A DNA stretch of 33,564 bases from Colwellia marinimaniae. GTDB taxonomy: Bacteria; Pseudomonadota; Gammaproteobacteria; Enterobacterales; Alteromonadaceae. The translations under genes and the position numbers were made by a program. The notes beneath the pieces were generated by a model, which made no database searches, was not told the DNA's origin, and saw nothing but the letters and a program-made list of their open reading frames with translations. This document shows positions 33,418 to 33,564 of this stretch, piece after piece. The stretch is taken from the NCBI RefSeq assembly GCF_002207865.1, contig NZ_BDQM01000041.1, forward strand, positions 1-33,564. The letters are read 5' to 3'. Positions within the stretch are counted from its first letter, which is position 1. Every line of letters begins with the position of its first letter.

Positions 33418-33564
33418 ATGAATCATATTAAGGGCAATTCTAACCAAAACTTACTGCATGTCTGTGGGGCTGGTTTAAGCTCATTATCGGTGTTTTTCAA
33501 GATAGTTGGCACTGTTTACCCTAATTTTGTTAAGCGACTTCTTTTTGTTCGTTTTTTATACTTT
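33418..33564 (+). CDS. Possible partial ORF at the window end
   Basis: The frame from ATG 33418 runs 49 codons to the edge without a stop (MNHIKGNSNQNLLHVCGAGL, then SSLSVFFKIVG). No homology is recognised and no ribosome site is clear. It could be the start of a gene beyond the window, a remnant, or chance. Confidence 0.25.
   Translation, partial: MNHIKGNSNQNLLHVCGAGLSSLSVFFKIVGTVYPNFVKRLLFVRFLYF

Overview
The window looks like chromosomal DNA from a marine, Colwellia-like gammaproteobacterium (order Alteromonadales). This is inferred from the AT-rich sequence and the gene mix: a TonB-dependent receptor with secreted peptidases, RadD, MtfA, the folE-folM-folX pterin cluster, TrmK, and several chemotaxis and c-di-GMP proteins. 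I ran no searches; the taxonomic call and all family names come from reading motifs. No rRNA, tRNA or CRISPR array was seen.

Layout. 1-4.3 kb: the C-terminal part of a TonB-dependent receptor, then a tightly spaced pair of predicted lipoproteins (M14 carboxypeptidase and N-acyl-D-amino-acid deacylase), together a peptide and amino-acid scavenging set. 4.4-4.6 kb: a 169-bp MITE-like element with inverted ends and a perfect 8-bp target duplication. 4.7-11.3 kb: radD, a small Asn/Ser-rich ORF, and a LysR regulator divergent from gabD-gabT (GABA catabolism) with a palindromic operator between them. 11.5-17.2 kb: a CapA-like protein, an Aer-type chemotaxis receptor, MtfA and a STAS-like protein. 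17.3-18.4 kb: a stretch of dead genes (a LanC-like remnant, a VOC protein with an internal deletion, an acyl-CoA dehydrogenase tail) around a second copy of the MITE-like element. 18.5-24.3 kb: ilvE, a membrane protein, a frameshifted DUF4262-like gene, folE-folM-folX-folK, DUF3817 and an orphan protein. 24.4-29.9 kb: a diguanylate cyclase, a decayed hipBA toxin-antitoxin locus, a GGDEF-EAL protein and a GAF histidine kinase. 30-33.5 kb: a structured intergenic repeat, two alpha/beta hydrolases, TrmK, and two partial gene copies related to sequences 6-7 kb upstream.

How the genes fit together. Four functional groups stand out: uptake and trimming of peptides and D-amino acids at the envelope; GABA to succinate; GTP to tetrahydromonapterin through four overlapping or adjacent genes; and signal transduction (one MCP, two c-di-GMP enzymes, one kinase). 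The most unusual feature is the amount of visible decay: at least seven gene remnants, two of which (the hipB 5' region and the orphan gene at 23.9 kb) have a second partial copy elsewhere in the window, and two repeat families that share an inserted segment. I did not find a convincing complete new system. The best leads are the MITE family, the conserved hipB leader, and the small ORF at 7.0-7.2 kb.
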